Source: Chlamydomonas reinhardtii (Eukaryota; Chlorophyta; Chlorophyceae; Chlamydomonadales; Chlamydomonadaceae). Taken from it: a stretch of 64,000 nt of DNA. The notes beneath the pieces were generated by a model. The model was not told the DNA's origin. It worked only from the letters and a program-made list of their open reading frames with translations, and made no database searches. Both the position numbers and the translations under genes were made by a program. Location of the stretch: positions 4,002,671-4,066,670 of the forward strand of contig NC_057004.1 in NCBI RefSeq assembly GCF_000002595.2, read 5' to 3'. Of the stretch, positions 32,785 to 44,400 are shown piece by piece; position 1 is the first letter of the stretch, and each line of letters opens with the position of its first letter.

Positions 32785-35700
32785 ATGAGACACCGTCTCT
32801 GGAGCTTGTTGCTTCTCTGCAGCTTTGCCCTGCTCGCGCCAGCAAGAGGTATGTTTGCTACGGTTCTGGGCGCTGGTGCCTTGCCAGGCTGGCGAAAACT
32901 GACTTCGGCATGCTGCACTCGACCTTTCTCCCATCTCCCACACTGTGTCGTCTCAGGGCAAGGCGCAGAGGGGCAACCAGGACATCTTGACGGTCAGGTG
33001 AGGCGCACGGGCACATATGCGTTGCTTGGTGGGCGTGTCGCCAAAGGCGGGCGTGAAGCGACAGAGTGTCCCCTTCGCTCCCCGGACACCCCCGTCCCGC
33101 ACAACACGTGACTGGGTTTAATGCAGACGAGTTACATATAGTCTTTAACAGCTTGCTACCATTATTTATGGGTGTGTGACATTCCAGGCGGCGGGAGAGG
33201 GCTGGCGCGCTCACGAGGCTGTGCCAGGAGCAGCAACGGGCGAGCCGCACCAGTGGCAGACTTGTGTTGATGGTGCATGTAGCGCCGAAGCATCTGCGGG
33301 GGCGCCTGGGCAATACCAGGTGAGATTTACTGGCGAGCTGTTGAAGCTTCATTTGTGTCTGCGCGTGTTGCGCGGAGGACCAGGCGGGCTGTGTGCCAAG
33401 GCCGCGCGCACATGCACGAGGGTTCACCAAGGTCCCTGTGCTGTTGGGTCTGCATGGACACGATTTGGGTAGCGTACGTGATGCTGAGCACCAAACAACC
33501 CGTCACCAGTTGTAGGGCGCAAGTCACCCGCACACGTAGTCACGCTTATACCTCATGTTGCGCTGCAGGCGGGCGGCCAAGGCTACGCTGGTGTGCCCGA
33601 CCCACATGGAGCCCAGCCGGAGGCCGCTGACCCACATGGGGCCCACGATGCGGCGGCAGCCGACACGTACGCGGATGACTTGAGGTACGCCGCCGCTTAC
33701 GCCAGCATGCAGGACTTCGCGTATGCTGGCGAGGATCTGGAAGCAGCCATGGCGGTGGAGGAGCAGCTCTACTACCCTGACCCGGAGGAGCTCCAACGGT
33801 ATGAGCAGGAGCTGCAGGAGCTGCAGCAGGCGGAGCAGCAACAGCAGTACCCGCATCAACACCATAGCGATGCTGCGGAGCAGCTGAGCGGCGGCCATTA
33901 TGCGGCTGCTCAAGCCGATGAGGTGTACACCTCGGGCTCGGAAGAGGTGTTCTACCCGGACCCCGAGGAGCTGCTAATGTATGAGCAGGAGCAGCTCCAG
34001 GCGGAGCAGCGGCTGGAGCAGCAGCAGCAGCAACAGCTGCAGGACCCGTACACGCAGTATGAGCAATTAGAACAGCAAGACCCCTACGCGCAATATGAAG
34101 AGCAGCAACAGCAGCAACAGCAGCAACAGCAGCAGCAGCAGCAACATGACCCGTACGCGGCGGCTCAGTACGAGCTGCAGGAAGACCCGTATGCGCTGTA
34201 CGACCAGCCGCCGGGCGAGCCGTTCGACGGGTCCACCTACGTGGCCGGGGAGGAGCAGATCTTCCAGCCCGACCCAGATGAGCTTCGCATGTACGAGCAG
34301 GAGATACAGCAGCTGCAGGCGGACTCGCACCTTGCCGCCGAGTCAGCGACGATGTACGAGTTTGAGGTCGCCTCGCATCATCAGCACGCGGACGCCGCAG
34401 CAACGGACTGGCCAGGCAGTCAGCACGACGCAGCCGAGCACGAGGGCGCTGGGGCTTGGCAGGAGGAGCCTGGCGCGGGGTACACGGATGTCCCGGCAGC
34501 TGGCAGTGGGGACTATGATGCTGACTTTCAGGAGGCCCTGCGTGCAGAGCAGGCGGCAGAGTATCAGCGGCAGTTTGAGGAGCAGCAAATGCGCGACCTG
34601 TACCTGCAGCAGCAACAGCAGGAGCACGGGCAGGGGGTTGCTGTGGAACAGCAGGGGCAGCAGCAACAGCAGCATTTTGAGGCATACAACCAAGAGGCAG
34701 CTGCAGGAGAGTATTATGCTGAGCCGCAGACCCAGCAGCACTGGGATTACGCAGGCCAGCACCAGGAGCAGTACCAGTACGAGGAGCAGCAACAGGACGC
34801 TGCTCATGACGCGGACGTTGCTGACGCACATGCTGTGCCGCAGACCCAGGAGTGGGGCGTCGAAGGCCAGCAGTACCAGCATCAGCAAGGCGGTCAGGAG
34901 GGCGTGCCCGCGGGCGGGCATGGCGGGAACGGCTGGGGTGCGGCTGGTGGCGTTGCCGCTGGCGAAGCTCAGCAGGTGCAGCCCCACCAGCAGCACCAGC
35001 ATGAGCAGATGCAGCAGCATGCAGGCAGCGAGCCGGTGCAGGTGGACGGGCACCCGCACGAGCACGCGCGGCAGATTCACCAGATGCTGCAGCAGGAGCA
35101 GGAGCAGGCGCAGGCGCAAGAGCTGGCGCAGGAGCAGGGGCAGGAGCAGCAGCCGGCGCATGCCACGGATGCGGAGGCGTCGGCGCTGGTCGACCAGGCG
35201 GCGGCTGCGGGGCACAGCACCTCGGATGCCAGCGCTGTGGACGCCGGCGGTGCAGACGCCGGCAACGCGGTCGCTGGCAACGCGGAGGCCGTGGCTGACT
35301 CTGTGTCGGGGGACCAGCCGCAGCGGCCGCCGCTGCCAGCCACGCACGCCCATCTGGAGTTTCGCATCAATTCGGCGCTGGGCGACCTGAAGCCGGAGGA
35401 TGTCCAAAAGATGTAGGTTGCTTAGCATCACGGCATGAGGGGTTATCGACAGCTGGACTAGGGAGCAAGCGCCAGAGCCGTGTTTGCTCCAGTGACACAG
35501 TATGCATTGACGGTGCCAAATCCGCCTTTTCTTATGTCCGTCGCTTTCTTGGCGTCATCGTGCGCCTGTGGCCTGCAGGGTCAAGAGTGCCCAGAAGCTG
35601 CTGTACGCGGAGCCCACGGCGCGCAACACGCGTGACGGCGCGGCGCGACTGCGTGAGGTGGACGCGCTGGTGCAGAAGGCGCTCCCCAACGAGCCAGTGG

Positions 35701-38700
35701 TGAGCTGCTAGCCATGGTGCAGAGTGGGGGATGGGCTCACGACACTGCTTTGCTACTATGAGAGCTTCATCGCCACAGTAGTTGTGCCCTCATGTTCCGG
35801 CGAGGTCTGGCAGAAGGGGAAGCTCATTCTTTCCCTTTGTTGCTGTATTGCGCGCAGACGCGTGCGCCGTGGCCAGCGCCACCGCCTCCCCAGCCTGTGG
35901 GCGGCGAGGGCGCCGAAAGTGCCGTTTCCGAGGCGCCCATCCCGCTGCCCACGCGGCCGCCGCGGTCGCTGGCCAACGAGGTGGCCACCAACCGCATCAA
36001 CGGTGAGGCGCGGGCGCTTGGTGCACGATACGCACAGATAAACATAGCCTCATCGCCATGCTTCACGTTCCCAAAAAGCATGTTCGGCATTGCATGTCGT
36101 CTAGCCCTGACTGTTCTATCATATTACGCAGCTGCTGAGCTCTTTGCTGACTTATGTTCACACCCTTGCCCGCTAGGCCTGTTCAAGGCCGCCACCGCCA
36201 CCTTCCAGCTGGCGGCGCTGCGGGATGCCGGGCTGCTGCCGCAGGACCCGCATCAAGAGGAGCAGCCCGCAGCTGCGGCGAGCGGCGCTGAGGGGCAGGC
36301 GGGCGAGGCGGGCGCTGCAGGAAACACCCAGGCAGCCGAGCAGACCCCTGGCGCCGGCGCAGGCACGGGCCTGGCGCCTCGCGACCCGCTGGCCACCATG
36401 GTCGGCCTTCATCAGGCGGCGCGGGCTGGCAGTCTGGAGGCGCTAATGGCGCTGGCTGACCGCCATGCACAGGTATGGTAAAGACAGGAGAGCGGGCGGC
36501 AGCAGCTGTACTGCCGGCAGCCCCTGAGATGTGAGGCGCTTAATTTCAGCCGTCCTCATGTCGCCATGTGTCAACACACGGTGTGCGCTGCGCCGCAGGG
36601 TGTGGGGGCGCCCGCCAGCTGCCCGCGCGGCATGCAGTTCGCCAAGGTGGCGGCCATGTACCTGCTGTCGGAGGTGGAGAAGGAGCAGAGGTGGGTGTAG
36701 GGGTGTGGGTGCGGATGGGTGTGTGCACGGGTTGCGAAGCACCAGGGCAAGGGGCGGGCGCGTGGTGCCAGGCGTGGTGACGCACGGGTATACGTCGTGT
36801 GACTGAGGCGCGCGCGACGCTGCATCCGGGTGCAGGTACGCCGCGCCGCTGATGCCCGTGTCGCTGCGTGAGCGGCACGCGGACGGCGGCTATGTGGCGG
36901 CGGAGGACGCTGAGAACGGCGCCGACGTCATCAGCCTGGAGGAGGACATGGCCATGCGGTGAGAGTGCCGCTGCCCGGGGGGTGTGTGTAAATACCAGCC
37001 CAAACTAAACGATAACCAACGAAAACGGGGGGGGGCGGGCAGCAGTTTCATGGCAGCTCTAAAGCAGCTGTGTAAGTGTGTCCTGGAACTGCTCTATGCG
37101 TGTGGAACTGTGCACCTGCAAGCAGCCCGGCTCCTCGCCGCTGGGGTCTGGCGGCATGCCGCATGACAGCGCGTGTGCCCATCGGTGCCTTTCTTCCCTC
37201 CCTATGCGCCCCGCCCCGCCCCGCCCCGCCAACAGCGGCAACCCCGACGCCCAGCGGCGCATGGCCTACCGGCGGCTGGTGGGCCGCGGCATGGAGGCGG
37301 ACCCGGAGGGCGCCTTCCACGACTTCCAGGCCGCCGCGGCGCAGGGCGACCCCTACGCCATCTTCAACATCGGCTACATGTACCTGCGGGTGCGCGGCGC
37401 GGCGGTGCTTGCGAGGCCCTAAGTCATGACGGATGCGGTCCCGGGCTTGCCTATGTCGCCTCAGCCGTGCGAACTAAAGAGTAGCTTGATGGCAGCACCC
37501 GAAACGGTGATTGCGTGCGATATGGCTTTGGTGATGATCCGATATTGCGGCCTGGCGCACGAGCACCGCACCGTATGCACATCACTGAGTAGTCACCGCG
37601 CATGTGTGCACGTGCAGGGCCTGTTCGTGCCCCAGAACTACACAGCCGCCAAGGAGCAGTTCGAGCAGGCGGCGGCCAAGGGGCTGTCGTCAGCGCACAA
37701 CGGCCTGGGCGTGCTGGCCTGGAACGGCCAGGTGCGGCGATGGTTTCGCGAGGCCCGGACTGCCATTGGCCGCTGGTGCTATGTCGAATATCCAGGGTGT
37801 GGAGGCCTGCTTGCTGCCCCTGCAGCCGGTCAACGAGGCCACCTGTGCCGGCGTGTGACGCGTGTGTGCTCACAACTGCTCCTCCACCGCGCCTGCAGGG
37901 CATGCAAGCCAACCTGACCGCCGCGCGCGAGGCGTTCGAGCGCGGTGCGGCGCTCAACAACAGCGACTCGCTCTACAACCTGGCCACCATGCACTACCAC
38001 GGCGCCGGCACGCCCGTCAACCAGTCGCTGGGTGGGTGACGGCGTCGCGTCGCGTGCGCAACCTCATTCATGGCATACTGATGATTCGAGCAATCTATCT
38101 GGCGGGGTGGGCGGGCGTTGTTGAGTGAATGCTACAGATTGCGTGGTTACCAGGAGCGGGTCGCGCTGATTAGCTTCATCCCTGTCTTTCCCGCCACAGC
38201 CATTGAGTACTTCAAGCGCGCCTTCGAGCACGGCCACTGGCGGGCGCCGTACATGCTGGCGCTGGCGCACGAGGCGGGCGCGGGCGTGGAGCCCAACTGC
38301 ACGGCGGCGCTCAAGTACATGCGCGCCTTCTTCACCGACCGCTCCGCCTGGGGCGACCAGCTCACCGCCGCCGTCAAGCTCCTGGACAAGGGTGGGTCGG
38401 CGGAACGGGACGGGGAGGGACGGCAGAGACGCGGATGGAGTTAGGGATGGGGGCCCGGGGTTTGGCATCTGCAAAGTGCAGGGCTGCGCCTGAGGACGGG
38501 CTGAAGCGCGGATGAGTGGATCGAGCTAATATTGCAAGGTGTTCTGTGGTGCAGGCGACACGTGGGGAGCGCTGGTGTCGTATGTGCTGGTGGCGGAGCA
38601 GGGCAGCACCACCGGCGCGGCCAACGCGGCGTGGCTGCTACGGCGGCGCGCCGGGTACAACGGCCCCGACGCGGACGTGATTGCCGCCAAGTTCTTTCAC

Positions 38701-40748
38701 AGGTGGGCTGCTGCTTAACCTGGGCTTCTCGTACTTTTGTCATCGCTTATCTTGTGTTGACGATCGGGCGCCCCAACAGTGCGAGTTTGGAAAGGAAGGG
38801 TCGACACTGTGCTTGCGATTGTGCAAGGCCGTGTGCAGGCGAGTAAGTTTTTGCCGTTTCTTCTCCTGTCAGGGCCGCCCGTCAGGGGCACAGCCCCAGC
38901 ATGGTGGAGCTGGGCCACATGATCCTGGCCGCCGCGCCGCCCTGGACGCCGCCGCCGCCTCCGCCGGCGAGGGAGGCGGAGAAGGAGCCAGCCAAAGAGG
39001 AGCCAGCTAAGGAGGAGCCGGTGAAGGAGGAGCAAGCAAAGGAGGAGCAGGCGAAGGAGGAGCCAGCTAAGGAGGAGCCGGCGAAGGAGGAGCAGGCGAA
39101 GGAGGAGCAGGCGAAAGCAGAGCAATTGCAGACAGAGAGCAGCGAGCACAAACCAGCTGAAGCCACGGAGGCGGCTGCCGCTGTGGGCTCAGAGGTCCAG
39201 GGCGTCGCCCAGGAGGCTGCCGCCGGCCAGCCTGTTGCCGATGTGGCCGCCTCGTTGGCCCAGCAGGACGCTACCGCGGCCACGGACTCGACCTCACCCA
39301 GCAGTGCAGACAACAGCGCATCTGGCTCCGCGGCGGCGGCAGCCGCTGACGCCGGCGCTGCGGGCGGCGCTGCTGGTGTTGCCGACGGCGCTGCTGCAGA
39401 CGGCGCTGCTGCTTCTGCGGGTGGCGCTGCTGCTACCGACGGCACTGCTGCAGACGGTGCCGCGGCAGCCGGCTCGACTGACGCCAGTGCTACAGCTGCA
39501 GGCACCGCCGCCGAGGGTGCGGGCGGCGCAGCCGCCACCGACGCCTCCGCCGGTGCCGGCGCCGCCGTGGGCGCCGCCGCCAACGCGGCTCCGACGCCCA
39601 ACGCAGCCGACGCCACCCAGAACGTCACCGTCGCCAATGGCACCTCGCGTGTGCCCAAGTCCATGTACGACGCGCCGCCGCCGCCGCCCCTGGTTGAGCC
39701 GGGGCCGCTGCCCACGGGTCGGGTGGTGCTGGGCGTGACCACGGCCGCCGAGGCGGTGGCCTGGTACCGCGCGGCGGCGGCGGCGGGCGACGCCGAGGGC
39801 CTCTTCTACCTGGGCTGGGCCACCTACCACGGGCTGGGCACGCCCGAGAACGCCACCTTTGCACGCCTCCTGTGGCTGCGGTAAGTCTCCGCCGGTGTCT
39901 AGTGCTTGTCCCAGCTGTGTGTGCCCTGTCCTGCCCCTGCCCCGGGTCCTGTCTCCTTCCCCCGGTCTTGCCCTGTCCTTCCAAGCCTAGGCCCTGCTGA
40001 CGTGCGCCCCTGCTCTCCCCTCCCCTCCCCAACCCAACCCAACCTAACCCTATCACCCGCACGCCCGCACAGCTCCTTCGAGGTCGCGGGCATCCGCTCC
40101 ACCCGCGCCATGGCGCCGCTGCTGGCGCTGGCCGGCATGCGGCTGGACGGCTGGCTGGCGCCGGCGCTGGGGCCGCACGCCACCGCGCGCCTCTACAACA
40201 GTCTTGAGCGTGGCCACGAGGCGGCGATGGCCTGGGCGCGGCAGTCGCCGCTGATGGAGAAGCTGGGCGCAGCTGCCGGCAAGGCGGCGGGGGCGCTGCA
40301 GAAGCTGCTGGTGGCCGCGCCCGAGCAGGGAGCTGGCGGCGTGGGCGCAGGAGAGGGCGCTGGGGCGGGTGGGGAGGGGGAGGGAGCGGAGGCGGGAGAC
40401 GGGGTGGGAGGGACTGGCGGCAGGGCGGGGTTGGAGAGCGGCATCGTGGCCCTGTGGGGCCGCTTCCTAGACGGCGTGGCCGCCAGTGCCAGGTACGCCT
40501 GGCGGCGCGTGGAGCGCGGCGAGGTGGCGGAGCTGGCGGCGGAGGCGGTGGGCACTGCGCGTCGCTGGCTAGGAGCTGGCAGCAGCGGCGGGAGTAGCGA
40601 CGGCAGCAGCAGCGAAGGCGGCGGTGGCGCGCCGCCGCCGCCGCCGGGGCTGCTGGCGAGTGAGAACGCCCTAATGGCTGCCATGACGGTGGCGCTGGTG
40701 ATAGTGCTGGTGGTGCGGCGGCGGCGCCTCGCGGGCCGGACGGCATGA
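32785..40748 (+). CDS. SEL1L: SEL1L/HRD3-type ERAD adaptor with a giant Gln-rich luminal insertion, 1760 residues
   Basis: Sixteen exons (32785-32848, 32957-32997, 33188-33319, 33569-35412, 35579-35699, 35858-36002, 36177-36472, 36599-36690, 36836-36958, 37236-37389, 37618-37731, 37899-38031, 38200-38391, 38555-38702, 38873-39880, 40073-40748) give a 5283-base frame. A signal peptide (RLWSLLLLCSFALLAPARG) leads to about 600 Gln/Glu-rich residues. The SEL1L-like region begins near residue 700. It has LEEDMAMRGNPDAQ, Sel1 repeats such as DPYAIFNIGYMYLRG, and the telltale SYVLVAEQGSTTGAANAAW. An (EPAKEE)n and Ala-rich linker follows, then a last Sel1 repeat (GLFYLGWATYHGLGTPEN). The end is one TM helix (AAMTVALVIVLVV) with a short Arg-rich cytosolic tail. 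SEL1L/HRD3 holds the HRD1 ubiquitin ligase and passes misfolded glycoproteins to it in the ER membrane. Human SEL1L is about 800 residues, so this protein is doubled by low-complexity inserts. Confidence 0.9.
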
Positions 40749-41475
40749 GCGGCGGCGCCGCGTTTGCTAGGTTAGTAGCCGTGTGCGTGTGTGCGTGTGA
40801 TCAAGCTTGTGTGCATAGGTGTGTGACCGCAGGCTGGCGTCAAGAGGGTTCATGAACATCGTGACACTGCGCATGGAGACATTGATCAGGCTTGAGGTGT
40901 GCATGGGTTCCAAAGCTCCGGAGGGCTTGGTTGGGAGGAGTGATCACTGACACCATCATGACCTAAAGTGCAACACTGTTTCTTGGTACTTGGAACGCAC
41001 TAAACAGACACAGTGCGGGGCTGGACTGGTGGCACTGGTCATAGCAGGCATGGCAAGCGCTTTCTTGTGTGCAGAACGCGCACAGCATGTAACGTGAGGT
41101 TCTGCTCTTGCAGTGAAAGCATGAGTTGTTGCAACTACCCAGTGTCGGCTGTAAGCTGATTGTGCTCCATCGGCGTCATCCCGAGGCGGTTGGCAAACGT
41201 CGATCGTTCGTGTCATCGCGCTTATGTCAGACAGGGTTTCGTTTCCCGCGCAAAACCCTTTCGCCATCTATGACTCTCCCTTGGTGAAGCCCAAGTGTGT
41301 TGCAATTCGCACATAGTACCAAGCGTGTTCATCAAGCGGTATTACCGGTATAAGAGGAAGCAGGCGAGACGCCCTTTGGCCTGCCGAGCACTAGCGCGGC
41401 ACCAACTTCGGGCCCAAGCGGCTGCGAGCCCATGTTACGAGGCGAGTAGCTACAGGCTCGCACAGCCGACTTGCA
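40749..41475. other. Intergenic region after SEL1L, with a TGTAA poly(A) signal
   Basis: A Chlamydomonas-type poly(A) signal TGTAA occurs at 41088-41092, 340 bases after the SEL1L stop codon, so the left part is its 3' UTR. The right part must hold the promoter of the next plus-strand gene. No coding sequence is seen. Confidence 0.6.
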
Positions 41476-44400
41476 ATGGAAGTCGCGGCGGCAGGACCAA
41501 GTTCGGGTCGGTGGCATATTCCGACCGACCCACCAGCGCAGGGCGCGCCCTCGGCGCCCTCGCGGCAAGGCTGGGAGCGGCCTGCCGAGCTGGTACACGG
41601 CGCGCTGCCGCCTCAGGCTGCTGCGGAATGCGATGCGGACCAACAGCGGCCGCTGCAGCAGCAGCCGCTGACTTTTAGCCGCTGGTTCGCGCGGCGAACG
41701 CGCAGAGCGGACATCGCGATAATCACAGTCGAGGCCCTGTTTATGAGCTGGCTCCACGCCGCTCGCCTCGGCGGGGCGCTTTACTGCGGCGAGGGCGCGG
41801 CCGCGGCCAGCAGCAGCGCCGGCAGCGCCTACCCGTGCGGCGGCGGGCTGTGGTCCAAGCTGCTGTGGTCGCTGAGCTCGGGCGCGGTGCTGGACCCAGT
41901 GCTGCGGCTGCGGATGTGGGACTATGGTGAGTGTGGCGTGCGGACTTGGGCAGTCCTGTATAGTAGCATAGGGGTGCGCAGGCCATGGGTGGGCCCTCTG
42001 CGGCGTCGTGAGGCCCTGGCCTACAGGCTACAGCCATCCTTAAGCAGGCGGGCTGGCACCGCATGCTGCCGACCTCCTCCTTACGCACGGCACCGCAGGC
42101 GGACTGCTCTACACCTGGACCCATCTGGCGGTGGTGCTGATTGCGCTGCTGGCCCCCGCGCTGTACGAGCGCTGCCGACACGCGCTGATGGCCGGCGTGG
42201 GTGTCGCCATGCTGCTAGGCGTGCACTGGTCGCTGTGGGCCGCGCCGTCTGCGGCCTTGACGGCAGCGGCCTACTACGCAGCCGGGCGCCGACGCATGGG
42301 GGCTGTGTACATGGGTAAGCGGCGGGACTGGCCGACATACAGCATGTTAACGGTGGCGTGGGTGAAGGGAGCTGGGTGCTGGGTGCTTGCCTTGCACGTG
42401 ACAGGGCACCGCCCCGCTACCGTACACCTATCCGCCCACCGTGCACGTGCCTGAGCTGTCGGCCTGTCTGTTGCCCTCCCTCCAGGCTGGAAGAGTGCCA
42501 CCGTGTTTCGGGTGCCCGCCTCCGCTCAGCTGGTCACGGGGCCGCTGCTGTGGCTGCTGATGGCGGCCGCACTGCCGATGACCGACCGCCGCATGCCGCC
42601 GCCCGGCAGTGACGCAGGCGGCGGCACAGACATCCTGAGGCTTGCGGTCCAGTCGCTGCTTTCATTTGTGGTCATCGCCGTTCTGCCCTACGTCCTCTGC
42701 CGCGTCCGGGAGGCGCGGGTGCTGCGGCCCGCTTACCGCGAGTACTTGCGCAGCTGTGCGCGTGCTACTGCCGGCGGAGGCGGCGAGGGTGGCGGCGCAG
42801 CGAATGACCCCAGTTTCCGATCGTGTGTGGAAAGCCAGGTTGCTGGCGAGGAGGTTAGCGGCAGCGGACGGTCGAGCCCCACCTGCGCGACGGGCGGGGC
42901 AGCAGGCGGCGAGTGCATGAGCAGCAGCCGCGCAACTTCGCCCTCGCCCTCCGCCTACACCTCAGCCTCAGCCTCAGCCTCAGGAGACTCGCTCGGCCAG
43001 TTCGTTGCTGCCACCGCCGCATGCCGCGCTCCAACGCCCGCCCTCGATGGGCTCAGCCGCTGGGCCGGTCACCGCAGCATCCTCGACCTGCCCAGGCGGC
43101 TGCCTCTTCCCGGCAGTCCTTTGGCAGTGCCGTCTGGCTTGCAGCCAGCAGGGGCTTGCGCCCCGGTCCCGACAGCACACGCTTCCGCGGACGCCCCCCG
43201 TTCAGTGCTGTACCGGTCCCACACCATGGCTAACGGGCTTCTGAGCCGCAGTCGCAGCGCCCTGGTAAGCATCAAGGTGCCCATTCGGCACCGCGGCTCT
43301 GGCTCCGGCTCCAGCAGCCTTGCCAGGAGTGCCGTTGAGAGCAGCTCTAGGGATTTGCTGTCATTCGAGCAGGCGTCAGCCCTTGTGCTGCGCTGCACAG
43401 AAGCCGCTCTTAACACACACAATGCTACACAAGCTCAGCGGCGGCTGCAGGCAGCGGCGCCTGCGGCCGTGCCGCTGCGCTGCCTGTCGGCGGTGTGTGT
43501 GGAGGGCTGCGTGCAGCTGCTGATGGTGGTGCACTTCGTGACGGCGGGGGCGGAAGAGGAAGGGCCTGGTGGGCAGTCTGTGGGGCAGGAGGCTCAAGGC
43601 GGGGGTTCCTCCCTACACCGGTCTGTTCACCACGTGCGGCTTCAGCCAGAGCAGCTGTCCGGCGCAGCCGCGGCTGGTCAGGTGCGCAAGGCTGCAGCCG
43701 GCGCATCGGCTGCGGTGACGGCAGAGGGGGGCGCCGGCGATGAGGAGCGGGCGATGGCTGCGGCCGCAGCTGCAGCCGTGCAACAGCTGCTGGCGCACAT
43801 CGAGGCGAAGGTGGAGCAGATGCCAGCAGCTACCGGCGTCTCCGCCGCCAGCGCCAGTAATGGCCCTTCCGTCACGGCTGCCTCAACCGCCGCGCCAGCC
43901 TTCTGCTGGCCGCCCGCGCTGCCGCTGTTGACAGCTGCACCCGGCGATGCGGCAGCAGGTGCTGAGGTGGGCGGGGCAGCTGGTGAGGGTGACGAGGCGG
44001 TGGTGGTGCTGCTGCAGCTGCCGGCGGGCTCGGCTCGTGGCCTGCGCTCTGTGCGCTGCGTGCTAGCTGGACCAGCAGCGGTACCGGCAGCACCGGAGCC
44101 CGGAGGAGACGGCGCAGGCGCGGCGGCGGCTGTAGCCTACATGGATGTGGAGCTGCCGCTGCGGCTGCTGCAACAGCCACTGGCGGGCGGCGATTCAGGC
44201 GGCGTGGAGAAATCTACTGTGTCGGCTTACGTCAGGTGCGTGTGGATAGGGCTGCAAGTATTGGGCTAGATGTGCATGGTGTATTGCTGTTTCTTCTGGT
44301 TGTGGTGTCTGTGCTCATGTATGACGTCAATCCCTGCTCTTCACTCCCCTGCTTGTAGGCTGCCCGTGCCTCCGCGTGCACGCATGGGGGCCGGCGGGCT

